Notes: generated by a model not told the origin, from the sequence alone. Counted from the first letter of the stretch, positions 1 through 8,800 are shown. The stretch is DNA of 64,000 nucleotides from Desulfovibrio cuneatus DSM 11391 (GCF_000430005.1 NZ_AUCY01000012.1:62001-126000), one strand, 5' to 3'. Program-made: numbers and translations.

Positions 1-1
1 T

Positions 2-514
2 GCGCCCACTGCAAGCCTGGCAGGCAGCATGGCAAGCGTAACGCCCACGGAAGATGTGTTGTATGACCCTTCCGTGGATACGGGTGTTTCCATGCCAGAA
101 TTTGTATGGGAGGAGGTGTCTTCTCTTGCTGGTGGTGGGGAAAGCTCGCGGGATATTTTAGGTTGGTCCGGGGAATATGACGATTCTCTGGAAAGTTTGT
201 TGCAGTCCCCCACCTATTTGCTGTTTGAAGACTTACAAGGGCTCCCTTTGGCGGAGGATGACAATGACCCCCCTGCGGCAGTGAGGGTGCTGCCCGCCAT
301 GGGCGATGTGCTTGGCGGCCCAGGGGAAGAAGTGCCCCTTATGGCTGTTTCCCCGGCGATGCCTTCTGCTGGGTGCGTGGAAACAGGCCCGGTTATGCTG
401 GAAGAAACCCTTGTGGCCCATGGCTTTCCTGTTATGCTGGAACAGACCTCCCCCAGTTCTGAATCTGCTGAGATGACATTGTTCCAGTTTTACTCTTCCA
501 CCACTATGAGTTAG
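2..514 (+). CDS. acidic hypothetical protein, C-terminal part
   Basis: The frame is open from the first full codon of the window, so this is probably the end of a longer protein. An internal ATG at 29 has no convincing ribosome binding site. The visible 170 residues are acidic and rich in Pro, Gly and Met, with no membrane segment, no recognisable domain and only one Cys. I do not recognise the family. The TAG stop at 512-514 touches the first base of a palindromic repeat, a pattern seen at several genuine 3' ends here, which mildly supports this being a real gene. It converges with the tctA-tctB gene. Confidence 0.5.
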   Translation, partial: APTASLAGSMASVTPTEDVLYDPSVDTGVSMPEFVWEEVSSLAGGGESSRDILGWSGEYDDSLESLLQSPTYLLFEDLQGLPLAEDDNDPPAAVRVLPAMGDVLGGPGEEVPLMAVSPAMPSAGCVETGPVMLEETLVAHGFPVMLEQTSPSSESAEMTLFQFYSSTTMS

Positions 515-675
515 GGAAACGCTGACTTTTTCCGATTGGCTTTGTCGCTACGCTTTTATTATAAAAAAATTTCCTCAAATAACATACGCATGAAGAGCAA
601 ACACTCTTCATGCGTATGTTGTTTGAGATAAATAATGCGAATAACGTAGCCAAACGGAAAAAATCAGTACTTCCC
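514..675. repeat. family-A palindromic repeat, full copy (1)
   Basis: The outer ends are inverted copies of one motif: GGGAAACGCTGACTTTTTCC on the left, and on the right its reverse complement with a few changes, ending in CTTCCC. The centre is a long hairpin with arms 574-597 and 604-627, 24 bp with one G-T mismatch. The element fills exactly the space between two convergent stop codons (512-514 on plus, 676-678 on minus), so it probably terminates transcription from both sides. Confidence 0.75.
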
Positions 676-2676
676 TTAAAAGAGAATGCCTTCCGGCGTG
701 GGCACCAACAACAACAAGGTGAATACAATCCACACGGCAAGGCACACCCCTGCCCCCACAGCAACGCCCAGGCCCAGCCGTTTTGCCAGGGTTGTGCTGG
801 GGTCGCCCAGGTAGGTTGCTGCCACGGCCATGAAGGCAAAAGACATGACGAAAAAGCCCACAACATTAATAAGGGCAAGGTATGCACCAGTAAGGGCCAG
901 CAGCCCCAGCACCCTTGGCAGGCTTGTTAGGAATTCCTTGTCTTTGTAAGTAAACCCTTTTTTCCAGGCCAGGGCAAACAGCAGAAGGGCACCCACAGCA
1001 AGAAATGCTTGCAGGCCTATGGGAAAAACGCGGCCTGCGCCTTCAAGGTCGTGGTTGGCTGTGTAAAACAGGGCCGCCGTGCCCAAAAAGCACAGCCCGC
1101 TGAGCAAATCTGCCTTGCCACTTGTTTGGGGAAGAACTTCCTGTTCTGAAGGCAAGGGGTTGCCTTGTTCATCTGCTTCGCAGACAGTTTTTGCCTTGCG
1201 CCGTGCCAGAAATAACGGGGTAACGCAGGAAAGGGCTGTAAGCCCCATAAGAACAATAACCGTTTTACTGCTGAAGAACACCGTGCCAAGGTTTCCCATG
1301 GCTCTTGAAAGGTCCATGGATTTGCCCAGGTTTTCTTCAATCATGGGGCCAAGAATAATGCCAAGGGCCAGTGCCCCGGTATCCAGCCCAATGCGCCCGC
1401 CAAAAAAGCCTATCAACCCGAAGGCCAGCACCACCCATACATCCAAAAGGCTGTTGCGTATGGCATAAGAACCAATAACAGAAAGCACAACAATGGTAAT
1501 GGCCACATAGTTCAGCTTTACGTTAAGCAGCCGGGCAATGATTTTAGCCAAAAAATAGCCCACAGGAATAAGGAGCAGGTTCCCCACTACTTGTGAAAGC
1601 ATGAAGGTGTAGGCAAGGTCTGCTGTTTCTGTGAAAATTTTAAAGCCAGGCTGAATACCTTTGGCCAGCAAGGCTCCCAGAATAATGGCTGCCACTGCGC
1701 TCCCCGGAATTCCCAGGGTGAGCATGGGAATAAGCGAACCACCAATAACCGCGTTGTTGGAACTTTCACTGGCAGCTACACCTTCCACCACGCCTGTGCC
1801 AAAGCGTTCTGGCTTGGCGTCCCAGCGTTTGGCTTCATTGTAGGCAATGATGGAGGCGATTTCTCCCCCGGCCCCGGGCAGCATGCCTACCACTGTGCCA
1901 ATGCCGGAAGAAAGCAGCAGCACTCGCTTGCAGTCTGTAAATAGTTTTTTGGCCACAGCGGTGAACACCCCTTTTTGGGGGTTGAAGGCCGCAATGTAGT
2001 CGCGCTTGCTGGCCACCAGCACAAGTACCTGGGAAAAGGAGAACAGGCCAATCATGGCGGGAATCACTTCAATGCCCTGCACCAATGGGTAAAACCCAAA
2101 GGTGAACCGGGTGGTGCCTTCCAGTGGGTCTATGCCAATGGTGGAAACAAGCAGCCCCAAAGCGCCGGAAAGCAGCCCTTTAAGCATGTTGCCTGTGCTC
2201 ATCACGGCAATGGTGGAAAGGCCAAAAATACACAGCCAGAAACTTTCCGGCCCTTGAAAATTTAACGCAAACATGGCTAGGGGTCTGGCTGCAAGCAGCA
2301 AAAACAAAGCCCCCACCAACCCGCCAAAGGCAGAAGAAAGGAGGGAAGCATACAGGGCGGTGTCTGCCTTGCCTGCCTTGGAAAGGGGCCAACCGTCCCA
2401 GGTAGTGGCAACAGAAGAAGGCGTGCCAGGGGTGCAAATAAGGCAGGCTGAATTGGACCCACCGTAAATGGCTCCAATGTAAATGGCCCCAAGCATAATC
2501 AGGCCGCTGGTGGCGTTCATGGAAAAGGTCATGGGTACCATAAGGGCAACTCCCATGGTGGCGGTAAGCCCTGGCAGGGCCCCCACAATAATTCCCCCTG
2601 CCAGCCCACATAACATCAGGAAAATATTGAGCGGTTCTACCAAGTGCCCCAATGCCGGCAAGAGATTCTCATACAT
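676..2676 (-). CDS. tctA: tripartite tricarboxylate transporter, TctA-TctB fusion
   Basis: Membrane component of a TTT-family transporter that imports carboxylates using a periplasmic TctC protein. Residues 1 to about 500 are the TctA permease with many membrane helices. They show the family glycine/proline motifs GALPGLTATMG near residue 32 and GMLPGAGGE near 265. A charged linker (about 505-535) leads to a C-terminal 130-residue hydrophobic domain that looks like TctB, normally a separate small protein, so the two membrane subunits appear fused (666 aa against about 500 for TctA alone). The ATG at 2676 has a GGAG box. It lies downstream of tctC on the same strand and shares its promoter or is reached by read-through of a hairpin. 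The substrate cannot be told from sequence. Confidence 0.93.
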   Translation of the reverse strand: MYENLLPALGHLVEPLNIFLMLCGLAGGIIVGALPGLTATMGVALMVPMTFSMNATSGLIMLGAIYIGAIYGGSNSACLICTPGTPSSVATTWDGWPLSKAGKADTALYASLLSSAFGGLVGALFLLLAARPLAMFALNFQGPESFWLCIFGLSTIAVMSTGNMLKGLLSGALGLLVSTIGIDPLEGTTRFTFGFYPLVQGIEVIPAMIGLFSFSQVLVLVASKRDYIAAFNPQKGVFTAVAKKLFTDCKRVLLLSSGIGTVVGMLPGAGGEIASIIAYNEAKRWDAKPERFGTGVVEGVAASESSNNAVIGGSLIPMLTLGIPGSAVAAIILGALLAKGIQPGFKIFTETADLAYTFMLSQVVGNLLLIPVGYFLAKIIARLLNVKLNYVAITIVVLSVIGSYAIRNSLLDVWVVLAFGLIGFFGGRIGLDTGALALGIILGPMIEENLGKSMDLSRAMGNLGTVFFSSKTVIVLMGLTALSCVTPLFLARRKAKTVCEADEQGNPLPSEQEVLPQTSGKADLLSGLCFLGTAALFYTANHDLEGAGRVFPIGLQAFLAVGALLLFALAWKKGFTYKDKEFLTSLPRVLGLLALTGAYLALINVVGFFVMSFAFMAVAATYLGDPSTTLAKRLGLGVAVGAGVCLAVWIVFTLLLLVPTPEGILF

Positions 2677-3015
2677 AGGTACTCCAGTTAGTCTGAAAAA
2701 TTGTGTCCATTACCCAATTGGGGCACATTCCCGCACCACCAAGGTAAAATAATGAATATTTACTGGCTATCTGATGGAAATATACAGGGCGTTTTTTTGG
2801 CAGAAAAACGCCCTGTATAGTATGTTGTAACCGTAATACGTCTGTGAGTGTTCCATTCCCTCGGGAAATTTTTGAGAACAATGGAAGCTTGAGAATGCTC
2901 AACCGTTCTGAGCGTTTGTTCTGTACGGATTTTTTGCAAAAATCCTTGCCACGAAATAGGCGTAGGCGAGCTTTTCCCGCCGTTAAGCGACTATTTCAAG
3001 TGGTACATGCTTTCA
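2677..3015 (-). other. structured tctC-tctA intergenic region
   Basis: No gene is seen. Besides the strong hairpin at 2781-2819 it holds a GGATTTTT/AAAAATCC hairpin (about 2925-2945) and an imperfect foldback at about 2950-3005 with CCAC...AAATAG facing CTATTT...GTGG. Such spacers between a binding-protein gene and its permease genes often give unequal expression; that role is inferred here. Confidence 0.5.
2781..2819 (-). terminator. hairpin between tctC and tctA, possible attenuator
   Basis: Perfect 16-bp inverted repeat (arms 2781-2796 and 2804-2819, 7-base loop) on the minus-strand transcript between tctC and tctA. There is no clean T run after it, so it may act as a partial terminator or as an mRNA 3'-end stabiliser for tctC. 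Confidence 0.6.
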
Positions 3016-3978
3016 TTACTTATTTTTCAGTAACCCGGCTTTTTCCAGTGTGGCTTTGGCAATGTCGTTTTGCTGGCGCACATAGGCTTCAAATGCTTCG
3101 CCGTCCATATATTCTGCGGGTTGCCCTATGGTTTTCATTTCTTTGAGGTAGTCGGGGTTGTGGGCAATTTCAGAAAAAATGCGGCGTAGCTCTGCCAAGT
3201 GTTCCTTGGGAATGCCCCGCGGGGTCACAAACGCCCGGCGAATATCGGAAACAATGTTATAGCCCTCTTCTTTCAGGGTGGGCACATCTGGCAAAAAGTC
3301 TGTAAAGCGTTTTTCTGCAGCAATGCCCAGCACGCGCATGTGCTCCAGGCTGCGCATTACGTCGTTGAGGTTACCAAGCATTACATCAATTTCTTTACCC
3401 AGCAGGGCTGCATTCTGGTCTGCTGCGCCCTTGTACACAACGTCTGTTATGGGGAAGGGGTACTTGGACTGCATGTCAAGCAGCATCAGGTGGTGGCCGG
3501 AAAAACGCCCCACAATGCCCAGCTTGAGCTTGCCGGGGTTTTTTGCGGCATAGTCCATTACTTCTTTGACACTTTTGAAGTGGCTGTCTTTATGCACCAC
3601 AATGCACTGGGGGTCGTTTACCACCTGGGCAATGTAGTCGAAGGAGTCGATGGAAAATTGGGCATTTTGCCCCAGGGGTTGCAGCACAATGTGGGGCACG
3701 TTTACGCCCCCAATGGTGTAGCCGTCGGGCTTGGCCTTGGCAATTTCCCCAAAACCAATGGCACCGCCTGCCCCGGTTTTGTATAGGAATACCCAACTTG
3801 GCAGTTTCATTTTGTCCCAATACTGCTGCATAACGCGGGCTTGCACGTCGCTTGAGCCGCCAGCCGTAAAGGCCATGATCATGGTGACGTTTTTTTCGGG
3901 AAATTTGGCGGAAGCGATGCCAGCCATAAGGCCAAGGCTGAGGAATACGGTGGCTGCTGCGGTAAATACCTTTCGCAT
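3016..3978 (-). CDS. tctC: tripartite tricarboxylate transporter substrate-binding protein (TctC/Bug)
   Basis: Periplasmic binding protein, 320 aa, the usual length for the family. Residues 1-24 form a clear signal peptide ending in IASA. The mature part carries Bug-family features: VTMIMAFTAGGSSDVQAR near the start, then GAGGAIGFGEIAKAKPDGYT, which lines the carboxylate pocket in known members. The ATG at 3978 follows a good AGGAG box. It is the first gene of a two-gene transporter unit with the TctA-TctB fusion. A sigma-54-like promoter lies about 80 bp upstream. The ligand is unknown; family members bind citrate, tartrate, glutarate, aromatic acids and others. Confidence 0.93.
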   Translation of the reverse strand: MRKVFTAAATVFLSLGLMAGIASAKFPEKNVTMIMAFTAGGSSDVQARVMQQYWDKMKLPSWVFLYKTGAGGAIGFGEIAKAKPDGYTIGGVNVPHIVLQPLGQNAQFSIDSFDYIAQVVNDPQCIVVHKDSHFKSVKEVMDYAAKNPGKLKLGIVGRFSGHHLMLLDMQSKYPFPITDVVYKGAADQNAALLGKEIDVMLGNLNDVMRSLEHMRVLGIAAEKRFTDFLPDVPTLKEEGYNIVSDIRRAFVTPRGIPKEHLAELRRIFSEIAHNPDYLKEMKTIGQPAEYMDGEAFEAYVRQQNDIAKATLEKAGLLKNK

Positions 3979-4059
3979 ACTGTCTCCTTACACAAGGGGT
4001 GATTACACGGCATGGGCTACACAATAACAGGCGTGATTGTGCTTTTTGGTACAAACGCA

Positions 4060-4075
4060 TGCAAGATATGCGCCA
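4060..4075 (-). promoter_or_regulatory. putative sigma-54 promoter of tctC
   Basis: Read on the minus strand, TGGCGC-N5-TTGCA matches the -24/-12 consensus TGGCAC-N5-TTGCW with one change. It lies about 80 bp upstream of the tctC start. No activator gene is adjacent. Confidence 0.5.
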
Positions 4076-4126
4076 AGCTGTACTTGTCTGATATCATATA
4101 AAATATTGTGTTGCATAACATACAGA

Positions 4127-4167
4127 AAATGCCCATATGTAGACATTCTGTCTAGATATGGGCATTT
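4127..4167. promoter_or_regulatory. 12-bp inverted repeat upstream of the tctC promoter
   Basis: Arms AAATGCCCATAT (4127-4138) and ATATGGGCATTT (4156-4167) are perfect, with further GACA/TGTC pairing inside. Position is about 50-90 bp upstream of the putative -24 element, where sigma-54 activators usually bind. A hairpin terminator is the alternative, but there is no T tail. Confidence 0.4.
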
Positions 4168-4189
4168 GGAGCGGAGTGTGTTGAGTTTC

Positions 4190-4233
4190 TAAAACAAAAA
4201 CCCCTGGCACGGGAGGGATTATCGTGCCAGGGG
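4190..4233 (-). terminator. rho-independent terminator, minus strand
   Basis: Stem CCCCTGGCACG (4201-4211) pairs with CGTGCCAGGGG (4223-4233). Read on the minus strand it is followed by TTTTTGTTTT. It sits downstream of the small exported-protein gene and would end that transcript, and possibly the flagellar transcript, before tctC. Confidence 0.8.
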
Positions 4234-4287
4234 TGAGGGGGGGGATTTGTTCCGGAAGGCCTGAGGGGGGGGCCTCCGGAAATTCCT

Positions 4288-4492
4288 GGGAAACGCTCAG
4301 TTATTCCGTTTGGCTGCGTTACTTCACTTTTTTTGAAACAGTCGAGGACGGAAGAGTTGACTCGGCCCGTCCTGGGCCTCGGCCTTCGGCTCCCGCCCTG
4401 CGGACGGTTTCCAATTCCGCTTTCCTGCGGAATTGTCACTCCTGCTTCAAAAAAAATTCGTGCCTTGCCAAACGAAAAACTGAGCGTTTCCC
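4288..4492. repeat. family-A palindromic repeat, full copy (2)
   Basis: Left end GGGAAACGCTCAGTTATTCC, right end ACTGAGCGTTTCCC, about 205 bp in all. Inside are a second inverted pair (TTTTTTGAAACAG against CTGCTTCAAAAAA) and shorter GC-rich hairpins. It has the shape of a non-autonomous foldback element; no coding capacity is seen. Confidence 0.7.
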
Positions 4493-4516
4493 AAAGGCCA
4501 TTATAAACGTGTTTCC

Positions 4517-4936
4517 CTAAGGAAAGAATACTATTGGGCTGTGTAAAATAATCTTGTCACTCTCTTCAAGGCGCATAAAGAATCTGCCATGCCGGACGAA
4601 TTCTGCATAAGGAGGGGTGTGGAATTGGCTCCCTCCGAGCACAATTCGCCTGTCTTGGCAGAGTATACCGCCCTGAATCATCTGTAATTCCATTCCAACA
4701 GCACTTTGCTGCTGTGGACAAGGCAATACCTGCGGGGGGATGACGGCGCAACCTGTGAACATATAATTGCTCTGGTGGTTACCCTGCCACTTCCCTGTGG
4801 CTGCCCCTGTGGCTTCCTTGCGGTAGCCGTGGGGGCCGTCTTTCCGTTTGTAGCCGTGGGGGTTGCTTCCCTGCGTACCCCAAGGCCTGCCCGTGCAGGT
4901 GGTTGCTGCCAACAGTGTGGCAGCAACAGCCCACAT
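4517..4936 (-). CDS. small putative exported protein
   Basis: A 139-residue reading frame starting at an ATG with GGTGG seven bases upstream. The N-terminus MWAVAATLLAATTCTG is short, hydrophobic and signal-like. The middle is rich in Gly, Thr and His, and the C-terminal half (IQGGILCQDRRIVLGGSQF onward) reads like a folded domain with alternating hydrophobics. I do not recognise it. Support for reality: its TAG stop is followed at once by a GGGAAAC repeat end, as at other true 3' ends here, a rho-independent terminator lies downstream, and it follows flgE on the same strand. The evidence is modest, and an overlapping frame could mislead. Confidence 0.45.
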   Translation of the reverse strand: MWAVAATLLAATTCTGRPWGTQGSNPHGYKRKDGPHGYRKEATGAATGKWQGNHQSNYMFTGCAVIPPQVLPCPQQQSAVGMELQMIQGGILCQDRRIVLGGSQFHTPPYAEFVRHGRFFMRLEESDKIILHSPIVFFP

Positions 4937-4972
4937 TTTTCCACCAGTAATAAAACTGGTGTAAATATCCCT

Positions 4973-5101
4973 AGGAAATGCTGAGTTTTTCGTTTGACGA
5001 GGCGCGAATCCTTTTGGGAAGCGGGGGCTGGACTTCTTTTGTCCTGCCCCGCTTCAAAAAAGGCGAGCAACGAAGTTCAAACGGAATAACTCAGCTTTTC
5101 C
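4973..5101. repeat. family-A palindromic repeat, full copy (3)
   Basis: Ends AGGAAATGCTGAGTTTTTCG and ATAACTCAGCTTTTCC are inverted copies; the centre folds as GCGGGGG...CCCCGC around GAC/GTC. Its right end touches the flgE stop codon (5102-5104). Confidence 0.7.
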
Positions 5102-7396
5102 TTATCTCTTCATCTGAATCACGGTGTCTAACATGGTATCAACCGTGGTGATGGTCTTGGAGTTTGCCTGGAATCCTTTCTGGGTTGTGATCATGTTCAC
5201 AAATTCCCTGGAAAGGTCAACGTTGGATTGCTCCAGCGAGTTGGAGTTGGTGGTGCCAAAGGTGCCTGTGTTGGCAGCCCCGGTTATGGGCATGCCAGAT
5301 TCACGCGTTTCCGTGAACAGGTTGCCGCCTTCCTGGCGCATGTTCTGCTTGCTGTGGAAGTCTGCCAGGGTAATTTGATACAGTTCCAGGGTTACCCCGT
5401 TGGAGTAACTGGCGGAAAGTACCCCGTCCTGGTTTACACTCACGTTACGCAGTTCACCAAACGTATACCCATCCTGCGAGGCAAAACGCTCAAAGAAGTT
5501 GTTGCCCGTGTTGTTGGTAAAGCTGGTGCTGGCCGGGTTCTGCAACTGGGCGTTTTGGCCCATGCCGGGGTTCAGTGACGTTTGGGTTGCCTGAATGGGG
5601 TTCCCGGCGCTGTCCAAAAGGAACTTGGGGTTTACGCCAACTGCCGGAGTTGTTGTTGCCACAGGGGCAGCATAGTTGGGAACTCCCTTAAGGTCGGCAA
5701 TTTGGGCAGCAGTGAAGTTCTGCGGTGAAGCTTGGTTTGTGAGCGTCCAAGCTGCTGGGTTTGGGTTCCCCCCAGTAGTGATTTCATAAAAATTATTCGG
5801 GGCTGCATTATCACGGATGAATATTTGCCCGGTTGAATTGGCAAATACTTCACCTTGAATGTTTGGGGCACCTGGAATGATTTGTTCCCCCAGGGCGCTA
5901 TATACCCAATCCTGACTATTTGCGAGTAGAGAGTTCAGCCCCGCAGCTTCCCCAGTGCGTACTCCCTGCGAGGTGTTGCGTTGGACAAATATCAGGCCTG
6001 CAACGTCTACTTCACCCACAGGTAAGGCTGCTTCTGGTGTCCATGTAATGGCTGGGGGCCCGACAAATGGCTGTGGGGGAAATCCGGTAGGAGGCGTTGC
6101 AATGCTCGATTTTTGGAAAAATAGCGGGTTACCTGCGCTGTCTCGCTGCACTTTATAAAAGTCGATGGCATTAGTAGAGTTTACCAGGCTGGACCAAGCA
6201 CCTATGGTAGGCGGCATGGCAGGGTCCCAGGTAGGGCTGTTGCTGCGCAGGCCCAGGTTCAGTTCAATAATGCGGCCATCAGCCTTTCTGTTCACAGTAG
6301 GCGGGTTCACGGTGGTGTCCCACACGTTGCTGCTTTCCGGGCGGCCCGTAAAGTTGGGGTTGAACATGGGGAAGCCGTTAGCGGAAATGGGCGACTGCAC
6401 CCAGTTGTCCAGGTTGCCCATGTCGTTGTCGCCGGGCACATAGGCGGTTTGGTCGCGCATTTGGCCGGAGCTGTCAAAGGTCAGGGTGCCTGCCATAAGC
6501 AGCCCCTTGTACTTGGGGTCAATGGGGGTGGCGGTGTTGTCTGTAAAGTTGCGCTGGTCTTTGGCAGGGTCCATGGTGACAATATATTCCCACACCACCT
6601 GGTTGTTGGTCATGTCGTCAATATTAGTTTGGTTGGTCTGGGTAACCCGGTCAAAGTAAATGGTCAGCTTTTGGGCTTGCCCGCTTTCATCAAACACTTC
6701 CATGGTGCTGGAAAATGCATAGGAAGCGCTGCCCAGCGGGGTAATGTTGCCCAGGCTGTTGGGGGTGGCATCCCATTTTTTCAGCAGGGAGAAGAACGGG
6801 TCGTCCGGGTCGCTGCTTTTGTCGTTGCCCTGGGCAGAATCCAGGTTCAGGGCCAAGGTCATGTTGGTGGTGTGGCGTGGGTCCACGCTGAACTTGTCCA
6901 GCTTGATGTCTACAGGGGTGCCTGTGCCGATAATGCGCGAACCCGTGCTGGAAACAGCCCCGGTGGAAGCCAGCAGGGAGCTGGATTCGTTATCTACCTT
7001 CCAGCCTTGCAGGGCATAGCCGTGCGGGTCTACCAGGTAGCCTTCTTTGTTAAAGCGGAAGTTCCCGGCGCGGGTGTAGTAGGTGGTGTTGTCGTTAATG
7101 GGCTTTACCTGGAAAAAACCGTTACCGCCAATGGCAATGTCTGTGGTGGTGGTGGTGGTTTGGAAGGCGGCCTGGGAAAAGTCTTTCATGACAATGCCAA
7201 CGCTTGTGCCGCGCCCTACCTGCCCAATGCCGGCAGCGGTGCCTATTTCCTGGTACACGAAATCTTGAAAATCCATGCGTGAACCTTTGAAGCCCACGGT
7301 GTTGATGTTGGAAATGTTGTTACCAACCACGTTCATGGCTTCGCCGTGTACGAGCAGACCAGAAACGCTGGTCCACATGCTTGCTGTAAGGCTCAT
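5102..7396 (-). CDS. flgE: flagellar hook protein FlgE
   Basis: Structural protein of the flagellar hook. At 764 aa it is almost twice the enterobacterial length, as is common in Desulfovibrio. The N-terminus MSLTASMWTSVSGLLVHGEA with NVVGNNISNINTVGFKGSR is the conserved axial-protein motif. The C-terminus, LEQSNVDLSREFVNMITTQK with GFQANSKTITTVDTMLDTVI, is the matching coiled coil. The enlarged middle forms the exposed hook surface domains. I chose the ATG at 7396 because GGAGGG lies eight bases upstream and the hook motif begins there; 21 in-frame codons upstream lack both. It is the last of fliK-flgD-flgE. Confidence 0.97.
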   Translation of the reverse strand: MSLTASMWTSVSGLLVHGEAMNVVGNNISNINTVGFKGSRMDFQDFVYQEIGTAAGIGQVGRGTSVGIVMKDFSQAAFQTTTTTTDIAIGGNGFFQVKPINDNTTYYTRAGNFRFNKEGYLVDPHGYALQGWKVDNESSSLLASTGAVSSTGSRIIGTGTPVDIKLDKFSVDPRHTTNMTLALNLDSAQGNDKSSDPDDPFFSLLKKWDATPNSLGNITPLGSASYAFSSTMEVFDESGQAQKLTIYFDRVTQTNQTNIDDMTNNQVVWEYIVTMDPAKDQRNFTDNTATPIDPKYKGLLMAGTLTFDSSGQMRDQTAYVPGDNDMGNLDNWVQSPISANGFPMFNPNFTGRPESSNVWDTTVNPPTVNRKADGRIIELNLGLRSNSPTWDPAMPPTIGAWSSLVNSTNAIDFYKVQRDSAGNPLFFQKSSIATPPTGFPPQPFVGPPAITWTPEAALPVGEVDVAGLIFVQRNTSQGVRTGEAAGLNSLLANSQDWVYSALGEQIIPGAPNIQGEVFANSTGQIFIRDNAAPNNFYEITTGGNPNPAAWTLTNQASPQNFTAAQIADLKGVPNYAAPVATTTPAVGVNPKFLLDSAGNPIQATQTSLNPGMGQNAQLQNPASTSFTNNTGNNFFERFASQDGYTFGELRNVSVNQDGVLSASYSNGVTLELYQITLADFHSKQNMRQEGGNLFTETRESGMPITGAANTGTFGTTNSNSLEQSNVDLSREFVNMITTQKGFQANSKTITTVDTMLDTVIQMKR

Positions 7397-7771
7397 GGTA
7401 TCCCTCCAAAGAGTATTACAAGGTATTGAAGCTGGCGTGAAAGTACGCCTTTGCGCCAAAGGGCGCGGTTATTTACTGTAAGAATCGGCAGGGGCGTGGC
7501 AGGCCTTGTGGGCGTGTGCCTTGCCAAACGAAAAACTGAGCGTTTCAAACTCTGCTTAATGCAGAGCTTCACCAAAATTTTTGCCTTTGTGCTGCCCCGT
7601 GTGCCAGGGCAGTGTGCTGCCATTGTAAAGAGGCAGGGCGCAAGGCAAGACCCCGCACATTTTTCCCGGTGCCCTGGTGGGGCTGCCCGGCAATGCGGCA
7701 TTTTTTTCCGCTTGCCAGCCCGCCATAATGGGGGCTGGCAGCGTATTCTTCAGGGGGTGTAACCCTAAGGC
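7397..7771. other. flgD-flgE spacer with half repeat and hairpin
   Basis: No gene is seen in 375 bp. It contains a family-A half copy (7518-7546, GCCTTGCCAAACG...GAGCGTTTC) and a TGCCAGCCC/GGGCTGGCA hairpin (7713-7721 and 7732-7740). The spacing suggests flgE may have its own promoter; I could not find a clear one. Confidence 0.5.
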
Positions 7772-8800
7772 TTATTCAGCCTTGGTTACCTGTGTTTGCA
7801 TGGTGGCGGCTGAGCCATCTTCCTTAGTGCCGGAAAGCACCACTATGTAGTTGCCGTCTGCCTGGCTCACACCATTGCTGTCTTTGCCGTCCCACGTGTA
7901 GGTGAAGTCGCCCTTCACCTTGGCACCAAGGTCTTTGGTGTATACTAGGTTGCCAGCGGTGTAGTCTGCATAGGATTTGTAAACGGCTACGCTTACGTTG
8001 GGCAGGCCTTCTTCCAACGTGGCCTTTACCTCTTCTATGGAAGCACCGGACTTTTTCACCACTTCCGTGCCAGTACCGCTGGGCTTTTGCAGCTCTTTTG
8101 GGGAGGTTTGGGTGATGAGGTTCACATCGTTAAAGCGCACTGTTCTGCCGTCGTTAAGGAACAGTTCGTGGTTGCCGTCTTTGGAAGAGCGTACCCCAAT
8201 AACCGTGCCTTCGGATTCCGTTTCAATAAGCACACTGCTACCGTCTGCCCGCTTGCCGGAAAGGACGATGGAGTATGTGCCGTTGGGCGCTTCCACACCA
8301 GAGTTGGTTTTGCCGTCCCACACCACTGGCTGGGAGTCGTTGGCGGGCAAAGCGCCTGCCTGTTCGCTGCGGATAAGGGTACCCAGGCTGCCGTCCGGGT
8401 TGGTGGCGTACACGTTAATGGTGCAGCTTGCCAGCTTTTCCGGAATTTTAGCGTACAGCGTGGTGCTGTAGCCGTCTCTTTTTGTTACATAATCGCCTTT
8501 GGCCACCACGTGGTTGCCAAGCAGGCTGGCTGTGTTGGTAAGCTGCTGCTGGGCCTGGCTTTCAGTGAGTTTTTCAATGCCAGCATTAATGTTTTGCAGT
8601 TCTTCCACAGAGGTGAACTGGGCAAGCTGAGCAATGAATTCTTTGTCTTCCGCCGGGTTCATGGGGTCTTGGTGCGTAAGCTGGGCAATAAGCAGCTTTA
8701 GGAAGGTGCTTTTGTCCGTTGCAATGCGGTCGTTCCCGCCTGTTGCGGCGTTTACGCCTTTTTCATATTCACCAAGAATGCTATCAGCAGCAGGTGCCAT
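7772..8800 (-). CDS. flgD: flagellar hook assembly (capping) protein FlgD
   Basis: Scaffold that caps the growing hook. Residues about 25-75 hold the FlgD signature: STFLKLLIAQLTHQDPMNPA followed by FIAQLAQFTSVEELQNIN. The C-terminal part contains two successive FlgD Ig-like modules, each ending in a WDGK...G...NGTYSIVLSG or WDGKDSNG...DGNYIVVLSG motif. Most FlgD proteins have one such module, which explains the 342-aa length (E. coli about 230). The ATG at 8800 has a GGAG box. It sits between fliK and flgE, the usual hook-gene order. Confidence 0.95.
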   Translation of the reverse strand: MAPAADSILGEYEKGVNAATGGNDRIATDKSTFLKLLIAQLTHQDPMNPAEDKEFIAQLAQFTSVEELQNINAGIEKLTESQAQQQLTNTASLLGNHVVAKGDYVTKRDGYSTTLYAKIPEKLASCTINVYATNPDGSLGTLIRSEQAGALPANDSQPVVWDGKTNSGVEAPNGTYSIVLSGKRADGSSVLIETESEGTVIGVRSSKDGNHELFLNDGRTVRFNDVNLITQTSPKELQKPSGTGTEVVKKSGASIEEVKATLEEGLPNVSVAVYKSYADYTAGNLVYTKDLGAKVKGDFTYTWDGKDSNGVSQADGNYIVVLSGTKEDGSAATMQTQVTKAE

